Under the pieces are notes generated by a model, which saw only the letters and a program-made list of their open reading frames with translations, ran no database searches and was not told the DNA's origin. Of a stretch of 27,067 bases of DNA, positions 5,546 to 11,529 are shown in pieces. The stretch's first letter is position 1. Every line of letters begins with the position of its first letter. The DNA comes from a virus. The position numbers and the translations under genes were made by a program. The stretch is taken from IMG/VR virus record IMGVR_UViG_3300021960_000414, positions 1-27,067 of that record; one strand, 5' to 3'.

Positions 5546-5962
5546 ATGTCCTACAAAAACCTTATTAACTTGGCCCACAATCTCAGCTCCTTTAGGAACA
5601 AACAACGGTTCATTCTTTTTTATTTTAACAAGATGATAGTCGTAATTTGGGTCAGGCTTGACAGGAGTATCGACTGATACTATAGATATGTGTTGTTGTA
5701 TATGTATTACGTTAGGCTCTTCTTCACCTTTAACAAGATACTCAATTGACGTTCCTAAAGATTCAGCAAGCTCATTAATGTAACGTGGCATTTTTATCTT
5801 ATCGTTTTCACAGAACTGAATGTTTTGATATGTCACTCCAGCCATGTTAGCTAAGTCTGTTTGTGTCCACCCTTTTTTATTTCTAAGGTCTCTAACTCTT
5901 TGACCTAACGATGAATTTTGTATATCTGTATCTTTATTTTTTAATTTAGTTTTGTCAGTCAT
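5537..5962 (-). CDS. CI-like phage repressor, XRE-type helix-turn-helix
   Basis: 141-aa probable lysogeny repressor. Residues 20-75 form an XRE/Cro-C1 helix-turn-helix (LGQRVRDLRNKKGWTQTDLA, then GVTYQNIQFCEN, then AESLGTSIEYLVKG). The rest (to residue 141) is short and has no visible S24/LexA-type Ser-Lys self-cleavage module. The gene is divergent from the Cro-like gene with a shared intergenic control region, the classical switch layout. The ATG at 5962 is preferred over the adjacent GTG since AAGG lies eight bases upstream. Lacking the cleavage domain, it may be induced by an antirepressor or other route rather than RecA. Confidence 0.8.
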   Translation of the reverse strand: MTDKTKLKNKDTDIQNSSLGQRVRDLRNKKGWTQTDLANMAGVTYQNIQFCENDKIKMPRYINELAESLGTSIEYLVKGEEEPNVIHIQQHISIVSVDTPVKPDPNYDYHLVKIKKNEPLFVPKGAEIVGQVNKVFVGHTN

Positions 5963-5992
5963 CACTTATACCTTATAATTTGGTCTAAAATC

Positions 5993-6007
5993 ACAAAATT
6001 TCATTGT
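5993..6007. promoter_or_regulatory. candidate operator in the cI/cro intergenic region
   Basis: ACAAA-N5-ATTGT, one mismatch from the shared dyad. It lies directly upstream of, and touching, the -10 hexamer of the rightward promoter, so binding would block rightward transcription. Confidence 0.45.
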
Positions 6008-6018
6008 ATAATACTTGC
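6007..6018 (+). promoter_or_regulatory. rightward promoter -10 element
   Basis: Perfect TATAAT at 6007-6012. The expected start point (about seven bases downstream) falls on 6019, the A of the Cro-like gene's ATG. The -35 is weak (TCTAAA at 5984-5989 with 17-bp spacing, or TTGGTC at 5980-5985 with a long spacer). A second TATAAT at 5974-5979 could give a transcript with a normal leader. Confidence 0.5.
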
Positions 6019-6204
6019 ATGGATAAACTATTAGAACACTTTGGTACTCAGACAGCTTTGGCTAATTTTTTAAATATTAAGACAGGACACGTCTATTACT
6101 GGAGGAAAAACGGAATTCCACCGAGAAGAGCAATAGAAATCGAAGAAAAAACGAACGGTTTGTTCAATCGAAGGCTACTTTGTCCTGAATTCTTTAATCA
6201 ATAA
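6019..6204 (+). CDS. Cro-like helix-turn-helix protein
   Basis: 61-aa basic DNA-binding protein. The pattern LLEHFGTQTALANFLNIKTGHVYYWRKNGIPPRRAIEIEE is that of Cro/YdaS-type single helix-turn-helix proteins (helix 2 at about 13-20, recognition helix at about 23-33). It is divergent from the CI-like repressor and is the first rightward gene, so it is the likely lytic regulator. I use the ATG at 6019. An upstream TTG at 6004 is in frame but lies inside the promoter -10 region. No Shine-Dalgarno sequence precedes 6019, and the mRNA may be leaderless. Confidence 0.8.
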   Translation: MDKLLEHFGTQTALANFLNIKTGHVYYWRKNGIPPRRAIEIEEKTNGLFNRRLLCPEFFNQ

Positions 6205-6238
6205 AAAATATCCATGAAATTAACTACCAGATTATATC

Positions 6239-6253
6239 ACAAAGTTTATTTGC
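6239..6253. promoter_or_regulatory. candidate operator (ACAAA-N5-TTTGC)
   Basis: Perfect match to the RCAAA-N5-TTTGY dyad. It is located between the Cro-like gene and the first following rightward gene, suggesting a second controlled point in the rightward transcript. Confidence 0.4.
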
Positions 6254-6265
6254 ATTTTAATGGTA

Positions 6266-6439
6266 ATGACTACGACAACTTGTAAGGATAGATGTAGGGT
6301 TGCACGCATTTGTGATAGACACCAGTGCAATAGGCCTGACCCAAGGGTTAGAGACCAAGTATTTGAGAAGTTTGAGCCTGAATTAGAGAAAGATTGTCGA
6401 GGGTATGTAGAACAAGATGACGATTCAGCTACACATTAA
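6266..6439 (+). CDS. 57-aa Cys-rich protein
   Basis: Small gene in the gap before rusA. The N-terminus carries a Cys/His cluster, C6-x3-C10-x5-C16-x2-H-x-C21, in a basic context (KDRCRVARICDRHQ), followed by an acidic C-terminal half. A metal-binding nucleic-acid-associated protein is plausible. The ATG at 6266 is preceded by another in-frame ATG at 6260; neither has a strong ribosome site. The frame ends 23 bases inside rusA. Without it, 6205-6416 would be non-coding in a densely packed phage. Confidence 0.55.
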   Translation: MTTTTCKDRCRVARICDRHQCNRPDPRVRDQVFEKFEPELEKDCRGYVEQDDDSATH

Positions 6440-6743
6440 GCCTTTGTCAGTGAACGAAGCATGGCAAGGAAAGAGATTTAAAACGCCAAAGTACAAGGCG
6501 TATGAGAAAGAAGTTTTACTAATGCTCCCTTCTTACGAAATACCAGAGGGAGAGTTAGATGTTAGATTCGAGTTTGGAATTAGTAAGAATTCTGATGTCG
6601 ATAACTGCTGCAAGAGCTTGTTAGATATTTTGCAGAAGAGGTATAGCTTTAATGACTCAAGGGTAATGCGTATTGAGTTAATTAAGAAGGTCGTTAAGAA
6701 GGGCCAAGGCTATTTTAATTTTACAATAAGAGGGTATACGTGA
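6417..6743 (+). CDS. rusA: RusA-family Holliday junction resolvase
   Basis: 108-aa endonuclease that would resolve four-way junctions formed during phage recombination and replication. The RusA signature is clear: SD60-V-D62-N-CC-K66-SLLD70, then FND80-SRV, placing three acidic metal ligands and the catalytic lysine as in E. coli RusA (D70, D72, K76, D91). The N-terminal IKPLSVNEAW strand and the K-rich C-terminal sheet also fit. It overlaps the 57-aa gene at its start and the replication gene by one base at its end (TGATG). Confidence 0.9.
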   Translation: MTIQLHIKPLSVNEAWQGKRFKTPKYKAYEKEVLLMLPSYEIPEGELDVRFEFGISKNSDVDNCCKSLLDILQKRYSFNDSRVMRIELIKKVVKKGQGYFNFTIRGYT

Positions 6744-7483
6744 TGAATATACATAAACTAAAGAAGCACCAAGATGAAATACCATACTTCATGTTGAGTC
6801 GTGAAGTAGTACAGTCGCTTAAAAATCCATTGGCTTTAGCTATTTGGGTTTATCTACAATCTAAGTCTGATGATTGGAAAGTAGTCGAGGCTGACATACA
6901 GAACCAATTTAAAGTAGGCAGAACAAGTTATCTTAAGGCAATGAAATGTCTTAGAGATGCTGAGTTATACGCTGTTCAGAGATTAAAGAATGATGCTAAC
7001 CAGTTCGTTGGAAGTATCTTTCATATCTACGAAGTTCCCACAAGTACGGATTTCCACACTGATGGAGAACCACACTTACGGGATGCCACACGTATGGAAA
7101 CCCATACCGATATTAAAGAGGAAGAGATTCCTACAGAAGAAGAGATTCTTACAGAAAAAGAATTAGCAAATATTCGTTGGCAGACGTTTTACGATTTATA
7201 TCCAAAGAAAGTTGACAAGATGGAAGCTGAAAAAGTTTTTAAGAAATTGTCTTATGAAAACCAGTGTAGTGCAATATTTGATATGGAAACAAAGAGATAT
7301 GCACAAAGAGCAAAAAAATATATACCTAGTCCAGCAAAGTATTTAAGAAGAGAACTTTGGAATGATGAGCAAGATGAAGTAGAAATTACATCGCATCATC
7401 AGATTAGTTCAATGGTTAATCAACAAGCAGAAGTTAAACAGCTTAGTCAAGATGAGATTAGGAGGTTAGCAAATGCACACTAA
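6743..7483 (+). CDS. replication initiator-like protein (O-like)
   Basis: 246-aa protein with the layout of phage replication proteins. An N-terminal winged-helix domain (about 1-110; ALAIWVYLQSK, then FKVGRTSYLKAMKCLRDAEL) is joined by an acidic linker rich in Glu (residues 125-145) to a C-terminal domain bearing the common motif WQTFYDLYPKKVDKMEAEKVF and PSPAKYLRRELWNDE. Such proteins bind an origin, often located within their own gene, and recruit a helicase loader. The ATG at 6743 overlaps the rusA stop by one base with GAGGG upstream. No origin iterons were recognised in the gene. Confidence 0.75.
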   Translation: MNIHKLKKHQDEIPYFMLSREVVQSLKNPLALAIWVYLQSKSDDWKVVEADIQNQFKVGRTSYLKAMKCLRDAELYAVQRLKNDANQFVGSIFHIYEVPTSTDFHTDGEPHLRDATRMETHTDIKEEEIPTEEEILTEKELANIRWQTFYDLYPKKVDKMEAEKVFKKLSYENQCSAIFDMETKRYAQRAKKYIPSPAKYLRRELWNDEQDEVEITSHHQISSMVNQQAEVKQLSQDEIRRLANAH

Positions 7484-7970
7484 AGAAGAAAAGTTAGACC
7501 ACGCATATTATGCTAATGAGATTCTTTGTAGATTAGAAACACACTATGGCAACCTTCCGAAAGTTTCTGAAACAGTTAGACCTGAAGATTCATTGCCAGT
7601 AGCTAGACAAAAGGAATTGACTAGGCAGTTGCAGCAAATGACTAACGCAGAAGTATATTCTTGGCATATTGCTTTAGATAATATATTTAGAAGGGGAGAG
7701 CATTGGTGTCCTAACATCGCTGAAGTTTGCTATGAAATGAGGGCAGCTGTAAGAGGTATGAAGGAAGACAAGCCTATCGTTAGGATAGAGCATACAGCTC
7801 AGACTGATTTTGCTGGTATATGGAGCAATACACCAGAAGTAGACCGTATGAAGTTCTTTAAGAGGTTCTCATACAAAGATGTTCCACCAGCTACACGCTA
7901 CATTGCTAAGTCTTGGTACAAGAAGAATGGTTTTACTACAGACCAAATAGAGGAAATGATTAATGAGTAA
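7473..7970 (+). CDS. hypothetical protein, possible helicase-loader (P-like)
   Basis: 165-aa helical soluble protein overlapping the end of the replication gene by 11 bases. The stretch EVYSWHIALDNIFRRGEHWCPNIAEVCYEM (residues about 60-89) resembles the W-x-P-x-x-x-E region of lambda P-type replication proteins. The C-terminus (SWYKKNGFTTDQIEEMINE) is a helical pair. Position directly after an O-like gene supports a replication role, but the match is weak and a simple unknown is equally acceptable. Confidence 0.6.
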   Translation: MHTKEEKLDHAYYANEILCRLETHYGNLPKVSETVRPEDSLPVARQKELTRQLQQMTNAEVYSWHIALDNIFRRGEHWCPNIAEVCYEMRAAVRGMKEDKPIVRIEHTAQTDFAGIWSNTPEVDRMKFFKRFSYKDVPPATRYIAKSWYKKNGFTTDQIEEMINE

Positions 7971-7994
7971 GTTGGTACAAGGAGAATGGTTTTA
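7913..7994 (+). repeat. 23-bp direct repeat spanning a gene junction
   Basis: TTGGTACAAGAAGAATGGTT at the start of the first copy (7913-7935) recurs at 7972-7994 with a single change, A to G, that creates AAGGAG. The copies are 59 bp apart, one in the 3' coding end of the 165-aa gene and the other in the leader of the YbcO-like gene. A 13-codon frame (7963-8004, starting MSKLVQGEW) runs through the second copy and overlaps the next gene's start. Confidence 0.65.
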
Positions 7995-7996
7995 TA

Positions 7997-8284
7997 GTGA
8001 GTAAGCTACGTAAATACGCAAAGGGTCAGCCCTGTCAAGTCATGCTACCTGTTTGCATATCGGGTGGTGAGAACGAGACAACGGTCTTGGCCCACTTACC
8101 ATCATTTGGAATCAGCCAGAAATCGGGAGATTTGCTCGCAGCTCATTGTTGTTTTCAGTGCCACCAGCACTTAGATGGAGCAGTGTCTCATGACTTTGAC
8201 CCAGAGTGGTTAAGAGATAAATTTAATGAAGGAGTTATACGGACAATAAGAAAGTTGTATGCAGATAAAGTTATAAACGTATAG
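7997..8284 (+). CDS. YbcO-like nuclease-family protein (DUF1364)
   Basis: 95-aa protein matching the YbcO/DUF1364 family: LRKYAKGQPCQVMLPVCISG at the N-terminus, then ETTVLAHLP, then AAHCCFQCHQHLDGAV with the Cys/His set expected of an HNH-like zinc-stabilised fold. These proteins sit in the nin region of lambdoid phages; a nuclease role in recombination is proposed for the family. The GTG start at 7997 follows AAGGAG at a long spacing of 13 bases and overlaps the end of a 13-codon leader frame, so initiation may be coupled. Confidence 0.8.
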   Translation: MSKLRKYAKGQPCQVMLPVCISGGENETTVLAHLPSFGISQKSGDLLAAHCCFQCHQHLDGAVSHDFDPEWLRDKFNEGVIRTIRKLYADKVINV

Positions 8285-8337
8285 GGCATTTTTTTTTAGA
8301 TACTAATTTAGTGATTACATCTTAGAGTGTCCTATAC
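8279..8337 (+). other. long stem-loop in the leader of the 36-aa gene
   Basis: GTATAGGGCA (8279-8288) pairs with TGTCCTATAC (8328-8337) over ten base pairs including one G-U. The 39-base loop begins with nine T residues. The 5' arm overlaps the last codons of the YbcO-like gene. The T-run sits on the loop side, so this is not a standard terminator. RNA processing or expression control is possible. Confidence 0.5.
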
Positions 8338-8359
8338 CTTTATAACAAAGGAGTGAAGT

Positions 8360-8470
8360 ATGGAATTATTTAACAAAGCAAAAGAATGGGCAAAAGCTAA
8401 TCCGAAGATAGCAATTTTTGCAGCGTTTGTCGTTGTTGGTGTTGTTGCTAATTTATTAGGCCTTGGCTAA
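8360..8470 (+). CDS. 36-aa single-helix membrane protein
   Basis: Very small gene with an excellent AAAGGAG seven bases before ATG. The N-terminal amphipathic, Lys-rich part (MELFNKAKEWAKANPK) is followed by one hydrophobic helix (IAIFAAFVVVGVVANLLGLG) that ends the protein. The TAA shares a base with the ATG of ninB (TAATG), indicating coupling. The architecture fits a small inner-membrane protein with N-terminus inside. Function unknown. Confidence 0.7.
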   Translation: MELFNKAKEWAKANPKIAIFAAFVVVGVVANLLGLG

Positions 8471-8883
8471 TGAAACTTTACCTTGACTATGAAAACCCAG
8501 AAACTGCTGTAAGAATGTTTAAAGCCTTATGGCCTTCTTTTTGGAATACGTGTAAAGGTAAAAAAGCAGTGCTGACTCTTGAAGAAGACAAATTAACTCG
8601 CTCTCAACGTCAGAATAAATTGTATTGGAAATGGATGGATATTATTTATCAAGAAACAGACCAACCAATACACGATTATTTTGAAAATAATAAATGGCAC
8701 AAAGGATTACATACAAGATTTAAATGTGATTTTCTTGGCAAAGAGTATTACGATGGTGGCGAGTTAAAAATGAAAAGCACAAAAAATTTAAAGGTTGCAG
8801 AAATGTCTGTGTATTTAGAAAAAGTAAATCAATTCAGTGCAGAATGGGGTATCAAATTACCACAGCCTGAAGAAAAATTATAG
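8470..8883 (+). CDS. ninB: NinB-family recombination protein
   Basis: 137-aa protein of the lambda NinB (Orf) type, which modulates phage recombination by binding single-strand DNA. Family features seen: the TRSQRQNKLYWKWMDII motif (residues about 43-60, RSxxQN), LHTRFKCDFLGKE, the STKNLKVAEMSVYLEKVNQF block and the ending WGIKLPQPEE. Length is normal. Its context with RusA, YbcO and an annealing protein makes a coherent recombination set split between the two early arms. Confidence 0.85.
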   Translation: MKLYLDYENPETAVRMFKALWPSFWNTCKGKKAVLTLEEDKLTRSQRQNKLYWKWMDIIYQETDQPIHDYFENNKWHKGLHTRFKCDFLGKEYYDGGELKMKSTKNLKVAEMSVYLEKVNQFSAEWGIKLPQPEEKL

Positions 8884-8893
8884 GAGATACATA

Positions 8894-9076
8894 TTGATAG
8901 CTGAAATGGAAAAGCTGATGACTAAGATTCAAAGAGTCAAAAAGTTAGCAGAAGGTGGTCGTTACATTTGCAAAGATGAAATGGGTAAGAACAACTTTGA
9001 ATTAATTATTCGTGAGCTGGGTAACTTCCAAGACTGGCAAGCTGAAAATTCTAAAGAGCCAAAAACTGGTGAGTAG
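8894..9076 (+). CDS. hypothetical protein, 60 aa (TTG start)
   Basis: Unrecognised helical, charged protein (residues 5-20 MEKLMTKIQRVKKLAE; later FELIIRELGNFQDWQAEN). I choose the TTG at 8894 because AGGAG lies seven bases upstream. The in-frame extension into ninB has no ribosome site. The gene overlaps the next one at GTGAGTAG. Position before the terminase suggests a small late-early accessory gene. Confidence 0.6.
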   Translation: MIAEMEKLMTKIQRVKKLAEGGRYICKDEMGKNNFELIIRELGNFQDWQAENSKEPKTGE

Positions 9077-9266
9077 CATAGATGAAACAATTGAGAACTT
9101 TGATGATGATGAAGCAACTGACTTCTATTTCACAGCTCTAATTGTTATTGCTGATGAGTTCAATATTTCTGTTAATGACGCTCACTTAGGCATTGTCGAT
9201 ATGAAAGAAGAAATGGATTTAATCATAGATAAACCTAAAGAACATGAGTTACATACGAAACACTAA
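9069..9266 (+). CDS. hypothetical acidic protein, 65 aa (GTG start)
   Basis: Unrecognised, strongly acidic (SSIDETIENFDDDEATDF) with a hydrophobic core patch (ALIVIADEF) and helical C-terminus. The GTG at 9069 overlaps the upstream stop, and the TAA overlaps the ATG of the small terminase (TAATG). An upstream in-frame GTG at 9012 would lengthen it through the previous gene and is less likely. Confidence 0.6.
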   Translation: MSSIDETIENFDDDEATDFYFTALIVIADEFNISVNDAHLGIVDMKEEMDLIIDKPKEHELHTKH

Positions 9267-9658
9267 TGGATAACCAAATGCCTATCCTCATTGGGGATGG
9301 ATTAAAAGACAATCAGATTAAGTTTATTAATGCTTACGTAAATAGCTATTGTAATGTGAGCAAAGCCTGTAAAGCTGTTGATATATCTAGGCAAACATTC
9401 TATGCGTGGTCAAAAGAAGCTGACACATTTAGAGAAGCAGTTGAACAAGCTAAAGAAGCACTGAAAGATAGATGGGAAGATGAGATTAATAAACAAGTGT
9501 TTGAAGATAGAAACCCAGTAGTGTTAAACAAATTTGCTCCTATGGTTTTAAGGGATAGAGGTTACGCTGATATTAAAGATGTGAACCTACAGGGCCAGCA
9601 AGATAACAACGTGGTGATTACAGTTGTTGAAGCATTAGAGGAAGAAGTTGAAGATTGA
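9266..9658 (+). CDS. terS: terminase small subunit
   Basis: 130-aa probable DNA-recognition subunit of the packaging motor. The N-terminal helix-turn-helix (DNQIKFINAYVNSYCNVSKA, then DISRQTFYAWSKE, residues about 15-50) is the typical small-terminase DNA-binding unit, followed by helical oligomerisation sequence (FREAVEQAKEALKDRWEDEI) and an acidic tail (EALEEEVED). It directly precedes and overlaps the large terminase gene by 11 bases. Confidence 0.8.
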   Translation: MDNQMPILIGDGLKDNQIKFINAYVNSYCNVSKACKAVDISRQTFYAWSKEADTFREAVEQAKEALKDRWEDEINKQVFEDRNPVVLNKFAPMVLRDRGYADIKDVNLQGQQDNNVVITVVEALEEEVED

Positions 9659-10904
9659 TTTAAAGCTCACTAAAGAGTTCACACCATTCCTTGAGCCAAA
9701 TCGTTATAAGGTGGTTTTTGGAGGTAGGGGTAGTGGCAAGTCTTTTTCGATAGCACAGCTGTTAGTGCTTAGAGCATTCAAAGAACCAACCAGAATACTG
9801 TGTGCTAGAGAGATACAGCGTTCTATATCTGATTCAGTCTTACAATTGTTAAGTGACACAATACAACGATTAAAGCTAACAGACTTCTTTGACGTACAGA
9901 AGTCACAAATCATAGGAAAGAATGGCTCACGCTTTCTATTCTTAGGTTTAAGCAACAATATTACTAAGGTCAAGTCTTATGAAGGATTAGACATTTGCTG
10001 GGTTGAGGAAGCAGAGTCTGTGTCTTACACATCATGGGAGACATTGATACCTACTGTCAGAAAGAAAGGCTCTGAGATATGGGTGAGCTTTAACCCTAAT
10101 GATGAAATGGATGACACATACCAACGCTTTGTAGTCAATCCTCCTCCAAAAGCATACGTCAAGAAGGTCAACTACAATCAAAACCCATGGTTTCCAGATG
10201 AGCTTGAGAAGGAAAGAGTTTATCTTAAAAGTAAGAACGAAGATTTATACAATCATGTGTGGGAAGGTGAGGTACTTTCTAATCGTGATGGTGCTTACTA
10301 TGCTAAGTTTATACCTAATGACCAAATAATAGACTTTAAAGTTGAGCCTAACATTCCTGTTGATACGTACTGGGATTTAGGAGTCAGCGATTCTACTTGT
10401 ATCTGGCTAGTACAACAGATTGGTATGGAGATACGTGTGGTTGATTGCTATGAGAACCAAGGTGAAGGCCTCCAGTTTTATATAAATTGGTTACATGATT
10501 GGCGAGCTAGACATCAATCAGTGTTTGGTGAGCATTACGCTCCACATGATATACAAGTAAGGGAGTTAGGCACTGGCAAGTCCAGACTAGAGACAGCTCG
10601 TAAGTTAGGCATACACTTTAGAGTTGTGCGAAAGTTAACGATTGAGGATGGAATACATGCAGCGAGGGCCATACTACCCAAATGTTACTTTGAGAAGACG
10701 AATACAAAGGATGGCTTACAAGCACTCAGAAGGTATAGGAAGGAGTTCGATGAGAAGAAGGGTATATACAAACCACACCCACTCCACGATTGGTCAAGTC
10801 ACTACGCAGATGCCTTCAGATACTTTGCCATTGCCTTTAGAGACAGAAGCAAACAACAAAGAGTAGGACAGCCACAAGCAAACATCAGTTGGTTAACAGC
10901 ATGA
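9648..10904 (+). CDS. terL: terminase large subunit
   Basis: 418-aa ATPase-nuclease that drives DNA into the capsid, PBSX/Terminase_3-like. Walker A GGRGSGKS at 25-32; Walker B-type LDICWVEE at 114-121 with catalytic Glu; coupling motif SFNPND at 147-152. The RNase H-like nuclease has acidic residues in YWDLGVSD (D243, D248), APHD (301) and HYADAFRYF (D388). The TTG start at 9648 has GAGGAA upstream; starting later would lose conserved sequence. The family includes headful packagers, but the packaging mode cannot be read from the sequence alone. Confidence 0.95.
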   Translation: MKIDLKLTKEFTPFLEPNRYKVVFGGRGSGKSFSIAQLLVLRAFKEPTRILCAREIQRSISDSVLQLLSDTIQRLKLTDFFDVQKSQIIGKNGSRFLFLGLSNNITKVKSYEGLDICWVEEAESVSYTSWETLIPTVRKKGSEIWVSFNPNDEMDDTYQRFVVNPPPKAYVKKVNYNQNPWFPDELEKERVYLKSKNEDLYNHVWEGEVLSNRDGAYYAKFIPNDQIIDFKVEPNIPVDTYWDLGVSDSTCIWLVQQIGMEIRVVDCYENQGEGLQFYINWLHDWRARHQSVFGEHYAPHDIQVRELGTGKSRLETARKLGIHFRVVRKLTIEDGIHAARAILPKCYFEKTNTKDGLQALRRYRKEFDEKKGIYKPHPLHDWSSHYADAFRYFAIAFRDRSKQQRVGQPQANISWLTA

Positions 10905-11266
10905 CAGATTATTATTTAGGCTTTGGTGATTCAGACATTCCACATTTTTGGGATGTGTTTACTCGTAAAGGCTTTAGACATTGCTTTGCTTTTAATTGGG
11001 ATGGTTATAACTGGATATTAATAGACCCATTAGGACAAAGTTTAAACGTAGAAGTGTTGCCTTATGGTAGTGAAGATGACGTACCTCACATCTTTAAGCA
11101 AGCTGGTTACACAATTATTAGACACAAACAGAAAGACAATACAAAGTTTATCTTCAGGGGAATGCTTACATGCGTAACAGTATGTAAACAAGTCTTGGGA
11201 ATAAAAGCAGCTTGGGTAGTAACACCTTGGCAATTACACAACTATATACAAAGGAGAAATACATGA
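10901..11266 (+). CDS. phage protein, possible permuted papain-fold
   Basis: 121-aa protein starting at the ATG that overlaps the terL stop (ATGA). A His near the N-terminus in GFRHCFAFNWDGYNWILIDP is followed by beta-rich sequence and then, at about residue 92, a Cys at the start of a helix (LTCVTVCKQVLGI) and VTPWQLHNYI. This His-then-Cys order is that of circularly permuted NlpC/P60- or LRAT-like papain-fold proteins. I recall similar proteins between terminase and portal genes in T7/BPP-1-like phages, without known function. Catalysis is inferred, not shown. Confidence 0.65.
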   Translation: MTDYYLGFGDSDIPHFWDVFTRKGFRHCFAFNWDGYNWILIDPLGQSLNVEVLPYGSEDDVPHIFKQAGYTIIRHKQKDNTKFIFRGMLTCVTVCKQVLGIKAAWVVTPWQLHNYIQRRNT

Positions 11267-11526
11267 AATATATATTACCTCGATACAACCTAGAATGGTT
11301 AGAGGAAAAATTAACATTTAGCTTTAGAAGCAAACCATCAGCACCAGCACCAAAACCACCTGAGAAATCAAAAGCTGAAGTAGATGCAGATGCTAACAGA
11401 GATAGAAACCTTAGACAAGAACAATACGCTCAACGTAAACAGCAAACAGCTGGTAAGCGTAGAAGAAGAGGTCGTTCACTTTTAATTAACGATGACGAAA
11501 AAGGACTTTCAGACACATTAGGATAA
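11263..11526 (+). CDS. hypothetical small protein, 87 aa, before portal
   Basis: Unrecognised. The N-terminus (MKYILPRYNLEWLEEKL) precedes a Pro/Lys-rich linker (SAPAPKPPEKSK), a charged helix and a very basic stretch KRRRRGRS with an ending GLSDTLG. Disordered and basic, it may bind DNA or act in head assembly. The ATG at 11263 overlaps the upstream TGA (ATGA) and has AAAGGAG seven bases before it; the longer frame upstream is not needed. Confidence 0.65.
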   Translation: MKYILPRYNLEWLEEKLTFSFRSKPSAPAPKPPEKSKAEVDADANRDRNLRQEQYAQRKQQTAGKRRRRGRSLLINDDEKGLSDTLG

Positions 11527-11529
11527 ATT

